A stretch of DNA of 64,000 bases from Rhizobium sp. NXC14 (GTDB taxonomy: Bacteria > Pseudomonadota > Alphaproteobacteria > Rhizobiales > Rhizobiaceae), in assembly GCF_002117485.1 (NCBI RefSeq), contig NZ_CP021030.1, forward strand, positions 189,001-253,000, given 5' to 3'. How positions within the stretch are numbered: the first letter of the stretch is position 1; each line of letters begins with the position of its first letter. This document shows, in pieces, positions 28,322 to 37,982 of this stretch. The notes beneath the pieces were generated by a model, which did not search any database, was not told the DNA's origin, and saw nothing but the letters and a program-made list of their open reading frames with translations. Both the position numbers and the translations under genes were made by a program.

Positions 28322-29137
28322 ATGAAACCGGCCCGCCTTATAATTCTAGCTGTCGCCTTGGTGGCAGCCGGCCTAGCCGGGCTCCTGGCAATGCGCATGG
28401 CCGGCAGCGGTGGCGTCGTCACGCAGGTGCAGTCGGTCATCGAGAAAGAACCCACCGTCAACATCCTCGTATCGAGCAAAAATCTGCCGGTCGGAGCGAG
28501 ACTGGGCGACGACACGGTGCATTGGATGGCCTGGCCGAAAGAAGGCGTCGTTCAAGGCTTCATCACCGAAGCCGACAAGCCGGATGCTATCAAGGACCTG
28601 CAGGGCGCCGTCGTGCGTCTGCCGATCTTCGAAGGCGAGCCGATTCGGCCCGAAAAAGTCGCCGATTCCAGCAGCCGCATCCTGTCCTCGCTGTTGCCGG
28701 CCGGCAAACGCGCCGTCGCGACTGAGATATCTGTGGCAACGGGCGCCGGTGGTTTCATCCTGCCGAACGATCGCGTCGATGTCATCATGGTCCGCAAGGG
28801 CACCGAGGCCAACAAGCTCATCACCGAGACCGTGCTGAGCAATGTACGCGTTCTCGCCATCGACCAGCAGATCCAGGAAAAGGATGACGGATCCAAGACC
28901 GTGGTCGGCACGACCGCAACGCTGGAACTGACCCCAGACCAGACGAAAGTTCTCGCCGTTGCCCAGCAGATGGCTGACCGGCTTTCGCTCGCTCTGCGCT
29001 CCGTCGCCGATGCGCAGGAGCAGGATACCAGTGCGGCGGACTATCTGCTGAGCGGCGACAACGGCAGCGCGATCATTCAGGTCATCAAGTCGGGCTCCAT
29101 CGTGACGGATGCCGGCGCGGCGCCGAAGGCGGAGTAA
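28322..29137 (+). CDS. cpaB: Flp pilus assembly protein CpaB/RcpC
   Basis: A 271-residue protein with an N-terminal membrane anchor (about 5-25) and a SAF domain (about 47-110, starting NILVSSKNLPVGARL) followed by the RcpC C-terminal domain (about 125-240). RcpC/CpaB is a periplasmic component that supports the secretin and may contact peptidoglycan. AGGAATGATCG precedes the ATG. It opens the group cpaB-cpaC-cpaD-cpaE-cpaF-tadB-tadC. Confidence 0.93.
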   Translation: MKPARLIILAVALVAAGLAGLLAMRMAGSGGVVTQVQSVIEKEPTVNILVSSKNLPVGARLGDDTVHWMAWPKEGVVQGFITEADKPDAIKDLQGAVVRLPIFEGEPIRPEKVADSSSRILSSLLPAGKRAVATEISVATGAGGFILPNDRVDVIMVRKGTEANKLITETVLSNVRVLAIDQQIQEKDDGSKTVVGTTATLELTPDQTKVLAVAQQMADRLSLALRSVADAQEQDTSAADYLLSGDNGSAIIQVIKSGSIVTDAGAAPKAE

Positions 29138-29148
29138 AGGACGTGCAA

Positions 29149-30645
29149 ATGGGTAATTCAACGCGGCGCGCCAAGCTTCTCCTGACAGGCTGCCTGTCGC
29201 TGGCAATCGGCGCGACCGGCATGGCGCCGGCCTCTTTCGGGCCCCTTCTTGCTGTCAGTGAGGCGCGTGCCGCGGAAAGCCTTGTGCGTATCTCGCAGAC
29301 CGGCCCCGACGCCCATCGCCGGCTGAAGCTCGGGCTCAACAAGGCCGTCGTCGTCGATCTGCCGGAGGATGCCCATGATATCCTCGTCTCCGATCCGACC
29401 ATGGCCGATGCCGTGACCCGCACTTCGCGGCGCATCTACCTGTTCGGCAAGAAGGTCGGCCAGACGAATATCTTTGTCTTCGGCGCCGGCGGGCAGGAGA
29501 TCGTCAATCTCGATATCGAGATCGAGCGCGATGTCTCGGGCCTTGAAACCAATCTCCGCCGTTTCATTCCCGACTCCAACATCAAGGTCGAAATCGTCTC
29601 CGACAATATTGTGCTGACCGGCACCGTTCGCACGCCGCAGGACGCGACGCAAGCGGCCGATCTGGCGCAGGTCTTCCTGAAGGGCGGCGAAGCGACGACG
29701 AGAACCGAGACGGCATCCGGCACCGGCGGCGACAGCTCGGTGGCGCTCTTCGCCGAAGGCCGCCAGACGTCGCAGGTCGTCAACCTGCTGCAGATCCAGG
29801 GTGAGGACCAGGTCACCCTCAAGGTGACGATCGCCGAGGTTCGCCGCGAGGTGCTGAAGCAGCTCGGTTTCGACAACCTCGTCTCCAATTCCTCCGGCAT
29901 GACTGTCGCTCAGCTTGGCGCTCCGAGCGCCGACAGCGCCACAGCCACCGTCGGCGGCGGCCTGGCGGCGCTCTTCAAAAGCTCGATCGGCAAATACGAC
30001 ATTTCGACTTATCTTAACGCCCTGGAGCAGGCCAAGGTCGTCAGGACGCTTGCAGAGCCTACGTTGACGGCGATATCCGGCCAGGCGGCGACCTTCAATT
30101 CCGGCGGCCAGCAGCTGTATTCGACGACCGACAACGACGGCAACGTCACTGTCGTTCCCTTCAACTACGGTATCAACCTTGCCTTCAAACCGGTCGTGCT
30201 GTCGTCCGGGCGCATCAGCCTGGAGATCAAGACGAACGTCTCCGAGCCGGTGGCCGGCAGCGGCAACGCCACCTATCAGCGCCGTTCGGCGGAGACTTCG
30301 GTGGAACTGCCCTCGGGCGGCTCGATCGCCCTGGCCGGCCTCATCCGCGACAATGTTTCCCAGACGATGGGCGGCACGCCCGGCGTCTCCAAGATCCCGC
30401 TTCTCGGCACGCTGTTCCGCCAGAAAGGTTTCGAACGTCAGGAAACCGAACTTGTGATCATCGCGACACCCTACCTGGTGCGTCCGGTGGCGCGCAATCA
30501 GCTCAACCGGCCGGATGACAATTTCAGCCCTGAGAATGACGGTGCAACTTTCTTCCTCAACCGTGTGAACAAGGTCTATGGCCGCCGCGAGGCGCCTGTC
30601 GCCGACGCGCAGTTCCACGGCTCGATCGGGTTCATCTACAAATGA
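29149..30645 (+). CDS. cpaC: Tad secretin CpaC/RcpA
   Basis: A 498-residue outer-membrane secretin. A signal peptide ends near ARA/AE (about 42). The N-terminal pilus-assembly domain spans about 48-130, a BON-like part about 135-190, and the secretin core about 255-430, where VELPSGGSIALAGLIRDN and PGVSKIPLLGTLFR are the conserved secretin segments. AAGGA is 7 bases before the ATG at 29149; a GTG two codons earlier is too close to it. The stop overlaps cpaD by four bases. Confidence 0.95.
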   Translation: MGNSTRRAKLLLTGCLSLAIGATGMAPASFGPLLAVSEARAAESLVRISQTGPDAHRRLKLGLNKAVVVDLPEDAHDILVSDPTMADAVTRTSRRIYLFGKKVGQTNIFVFGAGGQEIVNLDIEIERDVSGLETNLRRFIPDSNIKVEIVSDNIVLTGTVRTPQDATQAADLAQVFLKGGEATTRTETASGTGGDSSVALFAEGRQTSQVVNLLQIQGEDQVTLKVTIAEVRREVLKQLGFDNLVSNSSGMTVAQLGAPSADSATATVGGGLAALFKSSIGKYDISTYLNALEQAKVVRTLAEPTLTAISGQAATFNSGGQQLYSTTDNDGNVTVVPFNYGINLAFKPVVLSSGRISLEIKTNVSEPVAGSGNATYQRRSAETSVELPSGGSIALAGLIRDNVSQTMGGTPGVSKIPLLGTLFRQKGFERQETELVIIATPYLVRPVARNQLNRPDDNFSPENDGATFFLNRVNKVYGRREAPVADAQFHGSIGFIYK

Positions 30646-31394
30646 GCGGGGCACGGTCGGCAGCAATGGCACAGAACAGAGATCAGGCGATGGCCCATAT
30701 CAATGCGACGACACACCGCCTCGGTTACTCCAGGGCGCTTTTTGCCGCGGCCGTCATGTCGGTGGCGATCCTGTCCGGATGCGCCGGTCCGCATGACCAG
30801 CTGACGACAGGCGGGATCCCTGACGACTACCGCGCCCGCCATCCGATCATCGTTACGGAGGCCGAGCAGACGGTGGATATACCCGTCGCCTCGACCGACC
30901 GTCGCCTGACCATCGCGCAGCGCGACCTCATCCGCGGCTTTGCTGCAAACTACATATCACGCGCCTCGGGCCTGGTTTACGTCCTGTCGCCGGAAGGTTC
31001 GCCCAATTCCGCAGCAGCCTATCAACTGCGCAACCAGGTCCGCGCCGAGCTGGCGGCGAGAGGGATCGCAAGCTCGAAAATCATCAATACGTCCTATGCC
31101 GCTGCCGGTGCCGGCGATGCGGCGCCGATCCGGTTGAGCTTTACCGGCACGACCGCGGTCACGACGCAATGCGGCCAATGGCCGAAGGATATCTCCAACG
31201 ATTTCGCCAACCAGAACTACTATAACTTCGGCTGCGCCTCTCAGAACAACCTTGCCGCCCAGATCGCCAATCCGGAGGACCTGGTGGCGCCCCGCGGCAT
31301 GACGCCGATCGATGCACAGCGGCGCAACAACGCCATCCAAGAATACCGGACGACGTCGACGACGATCGAAGATGCCAGCGATAGCGGATTCTGA
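30642..31394 (+). CDS. cpaD: Pilus biogenesis lipoprotein CpaD
   Basis: A 250-residue protein of the CpaD family. The lipobox is ILSGC with lipidated C47. The 46-residue leader is long, so an internal start at 30690 (31-residue leader) is possible; the ATG at 30642, which overlaps the cpaC stop, is kept. The segments RLTIAQRDLIRGFAANYISR and CGQWPKDIS...NYYNFGCASQNNLAAQIANPEDLVAPR are typical of CpaD. It acts at the outer membrane with the secretin. Confidence 0.92.
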   Translation: MSGARSAAMAQNRDQAMAHINATTHRLGYSRALFAAAVMSVAILSGCAGPHDQLTTGGIPDDYRARHPIIVTEAEQTVDIPVASTDRRLTIAQRDLIRGFAANYISRASGLVYVLSPEGSPNSAAAYQLRNQVRAELAARGIASSKIINTSYAAAGAGDAAPIRLSFTGTTAVTTQCGQWPKDISNDFANQNYYNFGCASQNNLAAQIANPEDLVAPRGMTPIDAQRRNNAIQEYRTTSTTIEDASDSGF

Positions 31395-31408
31395 GGCGGA
31401 ACGGGACG

Positions 31409-32686
31409 ATGAGCGCAATCGAATACGAAATCAGGAACCCCAGCGAACTTCGCCACGCCGAAGAGGCCGTGCGGATGGCGGATCTGGAAAATATGCGGCC
31501 GTTGCCGCGCATCTCGGTTCACGCTTTTTGCGAAAGCGAGGCCCTGCAGCATGTCATGGAACGCTGCGCCAATGATCGGCGCATGGCGAAGGTGAGCATG
31601 CGCATCACCAGCGGCGGCATAGCCGCTGCCGCCAACATGTTTGCCGGCGCTCCGACGCCGAACCTGATCATCCTCGAGACCAAAGCCAATTCCGGAAGCC
31701 TGCTGGGCGAACTTGCGCCGCTCGCCGCCGTCTGCGATCCGACGACCAAGGTCGTGATCGTCGGCTACTACAATGATATTGGGCTCTATCGCGAACTCAT
31801 CCGCAACGGCATTTCCGAATATATGGTTCAGCCGGTTGCCATGCCCGACATTCTGGCGGCAATGGCCTCGATCTTCGTCGATCCGGAAGCCGAGCCGCTC
31901 GGCCGCAGCATAGCCTTCATCGGCTCGAAAGGCGGCACCGGCGCCTCGACCGTTGCGCATAATTGCGCCTTTGGTATTTCCAATCTTTTCTCCACCGAGA
32001 CGATCCTCGCCGATCTCGACCTGCCCTATGGCACGGCCAATATCGACTTCGATCAGGATCCGGCACAGGGCATAGCCGAAGCGGTCTTTGCGCCCGATCG
32101 GCTCGACGAGGTCTTCCTCGACCGCCTGCTGACGAAATGCTCAGAACACCTTTCCCTGCTTGCCGCACCCTCGCTGCTCGACCGCGCCTATGATTTCGAT
32201 GGCCAGGCTTTCCAGCCGGTGCTCGATGTCCTGCAGCGCAGCGCGCCCGTCACCGTGCTCGACGTTCCGCACGCGTGGTCGGAGTGGACGCGCACGGTTT
32301 TGGCGAGTGTCGACGAGGTGGTCATCACCGCGGTTCCCGACCTTGCCAACCTGCGCAACACCAAAAACATGCTGGACGCGCTGCGCAAGATGCGGCCGAA
32401 TGACAAGCCGCCGCATCTGATCCTCAATCAGGTCGGCATGCCGAAACGTCCGGAGATATCGCCGTCGGATTTCTGTGAGCCGCTGGAGATCGATCCGATC
32501 GCGATCATTCCCTTTGACATCAATCTCTTCGGCAACGCCGCCAACAGCGGCCGGATGATCTCGGAAGTCGATCCGAAGTCGCCGACGGCCGAAACCTTTT
32601 CGCAGATATCGCACATCGTCACCGGCCGGGTCGCCATCAAGAAGGCGAAGAAGGGCGGCCTGCTCGGCCTCCTGAAGCGGAAGTAG
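31409..32686 (+). CDS. cpaE: Pilus localisation ATPase CpaE/TadZ
   Basis: A 425-residue protein with an N-terminal receiver-like domain without the phosphorylation site (about 32-160) and a C-terminal MinD/ParA-like ATPase domain. The deviant Walker A SKGGTGAST is at 173-181. CpaE places the pilus machinery at the cell pole in Caulobacter. It follows cpaD by 14 bases and precedes cpaF by 30. Confidence 0.93.
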   Translation: MSAIEYEIRNPSELRHAEEAVRMADLENMRPLPRISVHAFCESEALQHVMERCANDRRMAKVSMRITSGGIAAAANMFAGAPTPNLIILETKANSGSLLGELAPLAAVCDPTTKVVIVGYYNDIGLYRELIRNGISEYMVQPVAMPDILAAMASIFVDPEAEPLGRSIAFIGSKGGTGASTVAHNCAFGISNLFSTETILADLDLPYGTANIDFDQDPAQGIAEAVFAPDRLDEVFLDRLLTKCSEHLSLLAAPSLLDRAYDFDGQAFQPVLDVLQRSAPVTVLDVPHAWSEWTRTVLASVDEVVITAVPDLANLRNTKNMLDALRKMRPNDKPPHLILNQVGMPKRPEISPSDFCEPLEIDPIAIIPFDINLFGNAANSGRMISEVDPKSPTAETFSQISHIVTGRVAIKKAKKGGLLGLLKRK

Positions 32687-32716
32687 ATGTAGAATGAAGA
32701 GATCGGATTAAGCGGC

Positions 32717-34195
32717 ATGTTTGGAAAACGCGGAAACGAAGGTTTCGGAAAGGCCGGAGGCGCAATAGCTCCTCCGCCGCCGCCGGCCCCGGCCGCCGCC
32801 CCCGTGGCTTCTTCTCCTGCCGTCCTCGTCGAACCCCAGCGCGAACCCTTGCGCCAGCAGATGACGCCGCCCCCGACTCAGGCGCCGCAGCGCAAGCGGC
32901 CCGTTCGCACCGACGAATATTATGATACCAAACAGCAGGTATTTTCCGCGCTGATCGACACGATCGATCTCTCGCAGCTTTCCAAGCTCGATGGCGAAAG
33001 CGCGCGCGAGGAAATCCGCGACATCGTCAACGACATCATCACCATCAAGAATTTCGCGATGTCGATCTCCGAGCAGGAAGAACTGCTCGAGGATATCTGC
33101 AATGACGTTCTGGGCTACGGTCCGCTGGAGCCCTTGCTGGCGCGCGACGACATCGCCGACATCATGGTCAACGGCGCCGGCCAGACCTTCATCGAAGTTG
33201 GCGGCAAGACGATCGAATCGGAAATCCGCTTCCGCGATAATGCGCAGCTTCTGTCCATCTGCCAGCGCATTGTCAGCCAGGTCGGCCGTCGCGTCGATGA
33301 ATCGAGCCCGATCTGCGATGCGCGCCTGCCCGATGGCTCGCGCGTCAACGTCATCGCGCCGCCGCTGTCGATCGACGGGCCGGCGCTCACCATCCGCAAG
33401 TTCAAGAAGGACAAGCTGACGCTCGATCAGCTCGTCCGTTTCGGCGCGATCACGCCGGAAGGCGCGACCGTGCTGCAGATCATCGGGCGCGTGCGCTGCA
33501 ACGTCATCATCTCGGGCGGCACGGGCTCCGGTAAAACGACCCTCCTGAACTGCCTTACCAACTATATCGACCGGGATGAGCGCGTCATCACCTGCGAGGA
33601 CACGGCCGAACTGCAGCTGCAGCAGCCGCATGTCGTGCGTTTGGAAACGCGTCCGCCGAATATCGAAGGCGAGGGCGAGATCACCATGCGCGATCTGGTC
33701 AAGAACTGCCTGCGCATGCGTCCCGAACGCATCATCGTCGGCGAAGTGCGCGGACCTGAAGTCTTCGACCTCTTGCAGGCGATGAACACCGGTCATGACG
33801 GCTCGATGGGCACGATCCACGCCAACACGCCGCGCGAATGCCTGAGCCGTATCGAATCGATGATCGCGATGGGCGGCTTCACGCTGCCGGCAAAGACGGT
33901 CCGCGAGATCATCTCCACCTCCGTCGACGTCATCATCCAGGCGGCACGCCTGCGCGACGGTTCGCGTCGCATCACACAGATTACCGAGGTGATCGGCATG
34001 GAAGGCGACGTCATCATCACCCAGGATCTGATGCGCTACGAGATCGAGGGCGAGGATGCGGGCGGCCGACTGATCGGCCGGCACATGTCGACCGGCGTCG
34101 GCAAACCGCATTTCTGGGATCGGGCTCGTTACTTCAACGAGGAAAAGCGCCTGGCCGCTGCCCTCGACGCGATGGAAGCGAAATCGAAGGAATAG
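32717..34195 (+). CDS. cpaF: Pilus assembly ATPase CpaF/TadA
   Basis: A 492-residue secretion ATPase of the type II/IV family. A Pro-rich N-terminal stretch (about 18-60) precedes the N-terminal domain; Walker [10 protein letters not shown] is at 267-275, followed by the Asp box, Walker B and the His box [10 protein letters not shown]. It powers extension and probably retraction of Tad pili at the inner membrane. Confidence 0.95.
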   Translation: MFGKRGNEGFGKAGGAIAPPPPPAPAAAPVASSPAVLVEPQREPLRQQMTPPPTQAPQRKRPVRTDEYYDTKQQVFSALIDTIDLSQLSKLDGESAREEIRDIVNDIITIKNFAMSISEQEELLEDICNDVLGYGPLEPLLARDDIADIMVNGAGQTFIEVGGKTIESEIRFRDNAQLLSICQRIVSQVGRRVDESSPICDARLPDGSRVNVIAPPLSIDGPALTIRKFKKDKLTLDQLVRFGAITPEGATVLQIIGRVRCNVIISGGTGSGKTTLLNCLTNYIDRDERVITCEDTAELQLQQPHVVRLETRPPNIEGEGEITMRDLVKNCLRMRPERIIVGEVRGPEVFDLLQAMNTGHDGSMGTIHANTPRECLSRIESMIAMGGFTLPAKTVREIISTSVDVIIQAARLRDGSRRITQITEVIGMEGDVIITQDLMRYEIEGEDAGGRLIGRHMSTGVGKPHFWDRARYFNEEKRLAAALDAMEAKSKE

Positions 34196-34199
34196 GGTG

Positions 34200-35207
34200 A
34201 TGTTCGGATTCGATCCGCTAGTCCTGGCAATCGTCGTCCTCGCCGCTGTATCCGCTGCGGCGGTCGCCTATGTCCTGTTGTTTTCCCGGATCGAGGCCGA
34301 CAAGAAATCGGCAAGCCGCATCAACCGTGTCAAATCGGCTGAGGTCGACCGCGCCAAGGTCAAGGCTGCCCGCGACCGGGTGCAGGAAATGTCGAAGCGG
34401 CGCAAATCGGTGCAGGATAACCTGAAGGATCTGGAAAAGCGCCAGAACGAAAAGACCAAGAAGACCTTGTCGATGAAATCGCGGCTGGTGCAGGCCGGTC
34501 TGGCGGTCACGCTGACGCAGTTCTATCTCTTCAGCGCCATCTTCGCTTCGGTGCTGCTGCTCATGGCCTTCATCATCGGCGCGTCGTGGATGGTCATGAT
34601 CGGCATCGCTTTCGTGGCCGGACTCGGCCTGCCGCGTTGGGTCATCGGTTTCCTGATCAAGCGCCGCCAGAACAAGTTCCTCAACGAGTTCCCCAATGCG
34701 CTCGATGTCATCACCCGCTCGATCAAATCGGGATTGCCGCTCAACGATGCGATCCGCCTTATCGCGACCGAAGGCACTGAGCCGGTGAAGAGCGAATTCC
34801 GCCGGGTGATCGAAGCCCAGCAAGTTGGCCTCAGCATTCCCGACGCCTGCGCCCGCATGACGCTCCAGATGCCGCTCCAGGAAGTCAACTTCTTCGCGAT
34901 CGTCATCGCTATCCAGTCGCAGGCCGGCGGCAATCTCTCCGAGGCGATCGGCAACCTGTCAAAGGTGCTGCGCGAGCGCAGGAAGATGAAGGCCAAGGTC
35001 TCGGCGCTGTCGATGGAAGCCAAGGCGTCCGCCGTCATCATCGGTGCTCTGCCGTTCATCGTCGCGACCCTGGTTTACCTCACCTCGCCGAACTACATGA
35101 TCGTCCTTTTCACCGATCCGCGCGGCCATTTCATCATGGGCGCCTCGGCGGTCTGGATGTCGATCGGCATCCTCGTCATGCGCAACATGGTCAATTTCGA
35201 CATCTAG
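34200..35207 (+). CDS. tadB: Tad platform protein TadB
   Basis: A 335-residue inner-membrane protein with an N-terminal helix (about 8-28), a charged linker with coiled-coil character (about 40-90), a helical pair (about 100-150), the T2SSF (GspF-like) domain (about 160-290) and C-terminal helices. AAGGA is 8 bases before the ATG at 34200, so this is preferred to the GTG just before it. It forms the membrane platform with TadC. Confidence 0.92.
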   Translation: MFGFDPLVLAIVVLAAVSAAAVAYVLLFSRIEADKKSASRINRVKSAEVDRAKVKAARDRVQEMSKRRKSVQDNLKDLEKRQNEKTKKTLSMKSRLVQAGLAVTLTQFYLFSAIFASVLLLMAFIIGASWMVMIGIAFVAGLGLPRWVIGFLIKRRQNKFLNEFPNALDVITRSIKSGLPLNDAIRLIATEGTEPVKSEFRRVIEAQQVGLSIPDACARMTLQMPLQEVNFFAIVIAIQSQAGGNLSEAIGNLSKVLRERRKMKAKVSALSMEAKASAVIIGALPFIVATLVYLTSPNYMIVLFTDPRGHFIMGASAVWMSIGILVMRNMVNFDI

Positions 35208-35222
35208 CGGGAGAGAAGCACC

Positions 35223-36209
35223 ATGTCGCAGGATCTTGCCGCAACGCTGACCAATCCGAGCATGCTGATCGCTGTTTTCGTCGCGATCGCCGTCTTCGCG
35301 ACTCTCTACACGATCGCCATCCCCTTCTTCGAGCGCGGCGATCTCAGCAAGCGCATGAAAGCTGTCTCGACCGAACGCGAGCAGATCCGCGCCCGCGAAC
35401 GCGCCCGCATGAACACCGAACCGGGCGCCGGCAAGGCTTCGCTCAGAAATCAGAACAACCGGTCGGTCCGCCAGATTGTCGAACGCTTCAATCTGCGTAA
35501 GGCGCTTGTCGACGAAAACACGGTCAACAAGCTGCGTGCCGCGGGTTTTCGCTCGGAAAATGCGCTGAATACCTTTCTCGTCGCGCGCTTCCTGCTGCCA
35601 TTTCTCTTCCTCGCGCTCGCCGCCTTCTGGGTCTTCGGTCTCGGCGGCCTTGCGGAGCGCGGCATGCCGATGCGAATGCTCGCCGTCATCGGCATCGCCT
35701 ATCTCGGCTTTTATGCGCCGAATATCTATATCTCCAACCGCATGAGCAAGCGTCAGCACTCGATCAAGCGCGCCTGGCCGGATGCGCTGGACCTGATGCT
35801 GATCTGCGTCGAATCCGGCATCTCGATGGAGGCGGCGATGCGTCGCGTGTCGGAGGAGCTCGGCGAGCAGTCGCCGCCGCTTGCCGAGGAGATGGTGTTG
35901 ACCACCGCCGAACTCTCCTTCCTGCCGGATCGTCGCGTGGCGCTCGATAATCTCGCCGCGCGCACACAGCTCGAGCTGGTGCGTTCGGTGACCCAGGCGC
36001 TGATCCAGGCGGACCGCTATGGCACGCCGGTTGCGCAGGCTCTGCGCGTTCTCGCCCAGGAAGGACGCGACGAGCGGATGAACGAAGCGGAAAAGAAGGC
36101 GGCCGCCCTGCCGCCGAAACTGACTGTGCCAATGATCCTGTTCTTCCTGCCGGTGCTGATCGCGGTCATTCTCGGCCCGGCCGGCATACAGGTCGCGGAT
36201 AGGTTCTGA
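35223..36209 (+). CDS. tadC: Tad platform protein TadC
   Basis: A 328-residue companion of TadB with the same organisation: N-terminal helix (about 14-34), charged cytosolic part, helical pair (about 118-165) and T2SSF domain (about 180-300) with ALDLMLICVESGISMEAAM. GGGAGAG precedes the ATG. It is the last gene of the rightward pilus group. Confidence 0.92.
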   Translation: MSQDLAATLTNPSMLIAVFVAIAVFATLYTIAIPFFERGDLSKRMKAVSTEREQIRARERARMNTEPGAGKASLRNQNNRSVRQIVERFNLRKALVDENTVNKLRAAGFRSENALNTFLVARFLLPFLFLALAAFWVFGLGGLAERGMPMRMLAVIGIAYLGFYAPNIYISNRMSKRQHSIKRAWPDALDLMLICVESGISMEAAMRRVSEELGEQSPPLAEEMVLTTAELSFLPDRRVALDNLAARTQLELVRSVTQALIQADRYGTPVAQALRVLAQEGRDERMNEAEKKAAALPPKLTVPMILFFLPVLIAVILGPAGIQVADRF

Positions 36210-36327
36210 ACCGCAAGGGGCCACTTCGACCCGCGTGACCGGCGCTGGCATAGCTGGTAAACGGGATGGTGTCGGGAGCACGGAAGTGACCGTCCCAGCG
36301 CAATCCGATTCCGAAGGAGAGGTTCCG

Positions 36328-36960
36328 ATGTCTTCCGCAGGCATTTTCATCAGCATCATGGCAGCCTTGGTCGTCGGCGCGATGAGCCCCGGCCCGAGCT
36401 TCGTCGTCGTCTCCAGGATCGCCATCTCGCGTTCGCGGCTGGATGGACTTGCGGCGGCATTCGGCATGGGCGCCGGCGGCGTCGTTTTCGCCGGTCTGGC
36501 GCTCGCCGGTCTGACAGCATTGCTGTCGCAATTCGAATGGCTCTATGTGCTGCTCAAGGTGGCGGGCGGTGCTTATCTCCTCTACATCGCCGTCAATATC
36601 TGGCGAGGCGCCGCAAAGCCGATCGAGCTTTCCCATGCCGTCAATGGCCATCGTGCACCCGTGCGCAGCTTCATGACCGCATTGCTGACGCAGCTCAGCA
36701 ACCCGAAGACCATCATCGTCTACGCCAGCCTTTTTGCGGCGCTTCTGCCGCGGACGGTGCCGCTCGATCTTCTCGTCGCATTGCCGGTCGGCGTCTTCGC
36801 GGTGGAGGCGGGTTGGTATTCGATCGTGGCGCTCGCCTTTTCGGCCCGCCACCCGCGGCGGCTCTATCTCCATGCCAAGGGCTGGATCGACCGGGCCGCC
36901 GGTGCGGTGATGGGCGGTCTTGGTCTGCGGCTCATTCTTTCGGGCCTCAGCGTCAGGTAA
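36328..36960 (+). CDS. LysE/RhtB-family amino-acid exporter
   Basis: A 210-residue membrane protein with six hydrophobic helices and the family segment MSPGPSFVVVSRIAISRSR (about 20-38). LysE/RhtB exporters pump amino acids or related compounds out of the cell; the substrate cannot be read here. AGGAGAGG fixes the ATG at 36328. It sits between tadC and the convergent tadD gene and is not known as part of pilus loci. Confidence 0.88.
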   Translation: MSSAGIFISIMAALVVGAMSPGPSFVVVSRIAISRSRLDGLAAAFGMGAGGVVFAGLALAGLTALLSQFEWLYVLLKVAGGAYLLYIAVNIWRGAAKPIELSHAVNGHRAPVRSFMTALLTQLSNPKTIIVYASLFAALLPRTVPLDLLVALPVGVFAVEAGWYSIVALAFSARHPRRLYLHAKGWIDRAAGAVMGGLGLRLILSGLSVR

Positions 36961-37001
36961 CTCAGGCGGAGAAGGGCTGGTCCTCCGGCAAAATGACGAG
37001 G

Positions 37002-37841
37002 TCAGTTGGTGTTGCTGTCACCGGCGGCGCCCGGCGCCTTGTCCTTGGCAGCGAGCTTCTGCCAGGAATTCTGCTGCGAGAGCATACCCTTGAGATAGGC
37101 CACGTTGGCATCGGCCTGCTGCGGCGAAAGCTCTCGCCGCGCGATCTGTTCGGCTTCTGCAAAACGCCCTTGCAAGCCGACGACGAGGGCAAGATTCTGC
37201 CGGACGCGGCTGTCGGCGGTCGGCTGCCCGGCGGCGGAGCGCAGATAGGTTTCGGCCGTGCGCAGATCGCCGGTCAGCACATAGGACATGCCGAGGTTGG
37301 AAAGGATGGAAGGTTCGTTCGGCTGAATGTCGAGCGCGTCGCGGTAGCGTTGCCGGGCCTCGCTCGCCCGGCCCATCTGGTCGAGGATTGCGCCTTCGGC
37401 CGAGATCAGCCTCCAGTCGGGACGATCCGGTGTCTGGGCGCGGCCGATCGTGTCGAGCGCCTGCTGGAACTGCCCGGCCGCCGCCTGCGCCTTGCCATAA
37501 GCGGCCAGCACATTGCGGTCGCCCGGATTGGCGATCGCCACCTGCTGCATGACGGCGAGCGCTTGCGCGTCGCGGCCGCTCATGCGCAGCAGGTTGGCGT
37601 AGTTGACGCCGTTGACGGGATCGCGCGGGTTTTTTTCATAGGCCTGGCCGATCCGGTCCGTCGCTGAGCGCAGCTCGGTCGCATCCATCTCTTCGACCGG
37701 CTTGGTAAGCTTCGGCACCGAGCCTGTCGTCATCCGGTCCTTGGCCGTCGTCGAGCAGCCGGCAAGAGTGAGGATGATCAGCGAAGCTGCTGCGCCCTGC
37801 AGGATACGGTTGGTGGATATGGTGATGCGCGAGGCAGGCAT
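37002..37841 (-). CDS. tadD: Tad lipoprotein TadD with TPR repeats
   Basis: A 279-residue lipoprotein: lipobox LAGC with C29, then about four TPR-like helical repeats between residues 55 and 250 (for example DALDIQPNEPSILSNLGMSYVLTGD). TadD is the pilotin-like TPR protein that helps the secretin assemble. It faces the opposite way to tadC and is separated from it by the LysE gene, so it has its own promoter in the gap shared with the aminopeptidase gene. Confidence 0.88.
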   Translation of the reverse strand: MPASRITISTNRILQGAAASLIILTLAGCSTTAKDRMTTGSVPKLTKPVEEMDATELRSATDRIGQAYEKNPRDPVNGVNYANLLRMSGRDAQALAVMQQVAIANPGDRNVLAAYGKAQAAAGQFQQALDTIGRAQTPDRPDWRLISAEGAILDQMGRASEARQRYRDALDIQPNEPSILSNLGMSYVLTGDLRTAETYLRSAAGQPTADSRVRQNLALVVGLQGRFAEAEQIARRELSPQQADANVAYLKGMLSQQNSWQKLAAKDKAPGAAGDSNTN

Positions 37842-37923
37842 GTTGCGTTCCTGATTCCGAAATCGGCGCCTGACCTCGAAGCGGAACAGGGAAAGGTTTG
37901 ACGCAATCTTCGCTCCAGCAATA

Positions 37924-37943
37924 GTCTGTTAACCCTAACAGAC
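37924..37943. promoter_or_regulatory. Palindrome in the tadD/aminopeptidase divergent promoter
   Basis: GTCTGTTA at 37924-37931 and its exact complement TAACAGAC at 37936-37943 with 4 bases between. It lies 40 bases before the aminopeptidase start and 83 before tadD, a good place for an operator. The binder is unknown. Confidence 0.45.
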
Positions 37944-37982
37944 CGTTAAGGAGCGATTCCTGACGACCGCCGAAGGACAATC

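Noticed and set aside
29158..30672. 504-codon open frame opposite cpaC
   Set aside because: The secretin on the plus strand has signal peptide and conserved core; the antisense frame has no ribosome-binding site or motif.
32708..34111. 467-codon open frame opposite cpaF
   Set aside because: Antisense shadow of an ATPase with intact Walker motifs.
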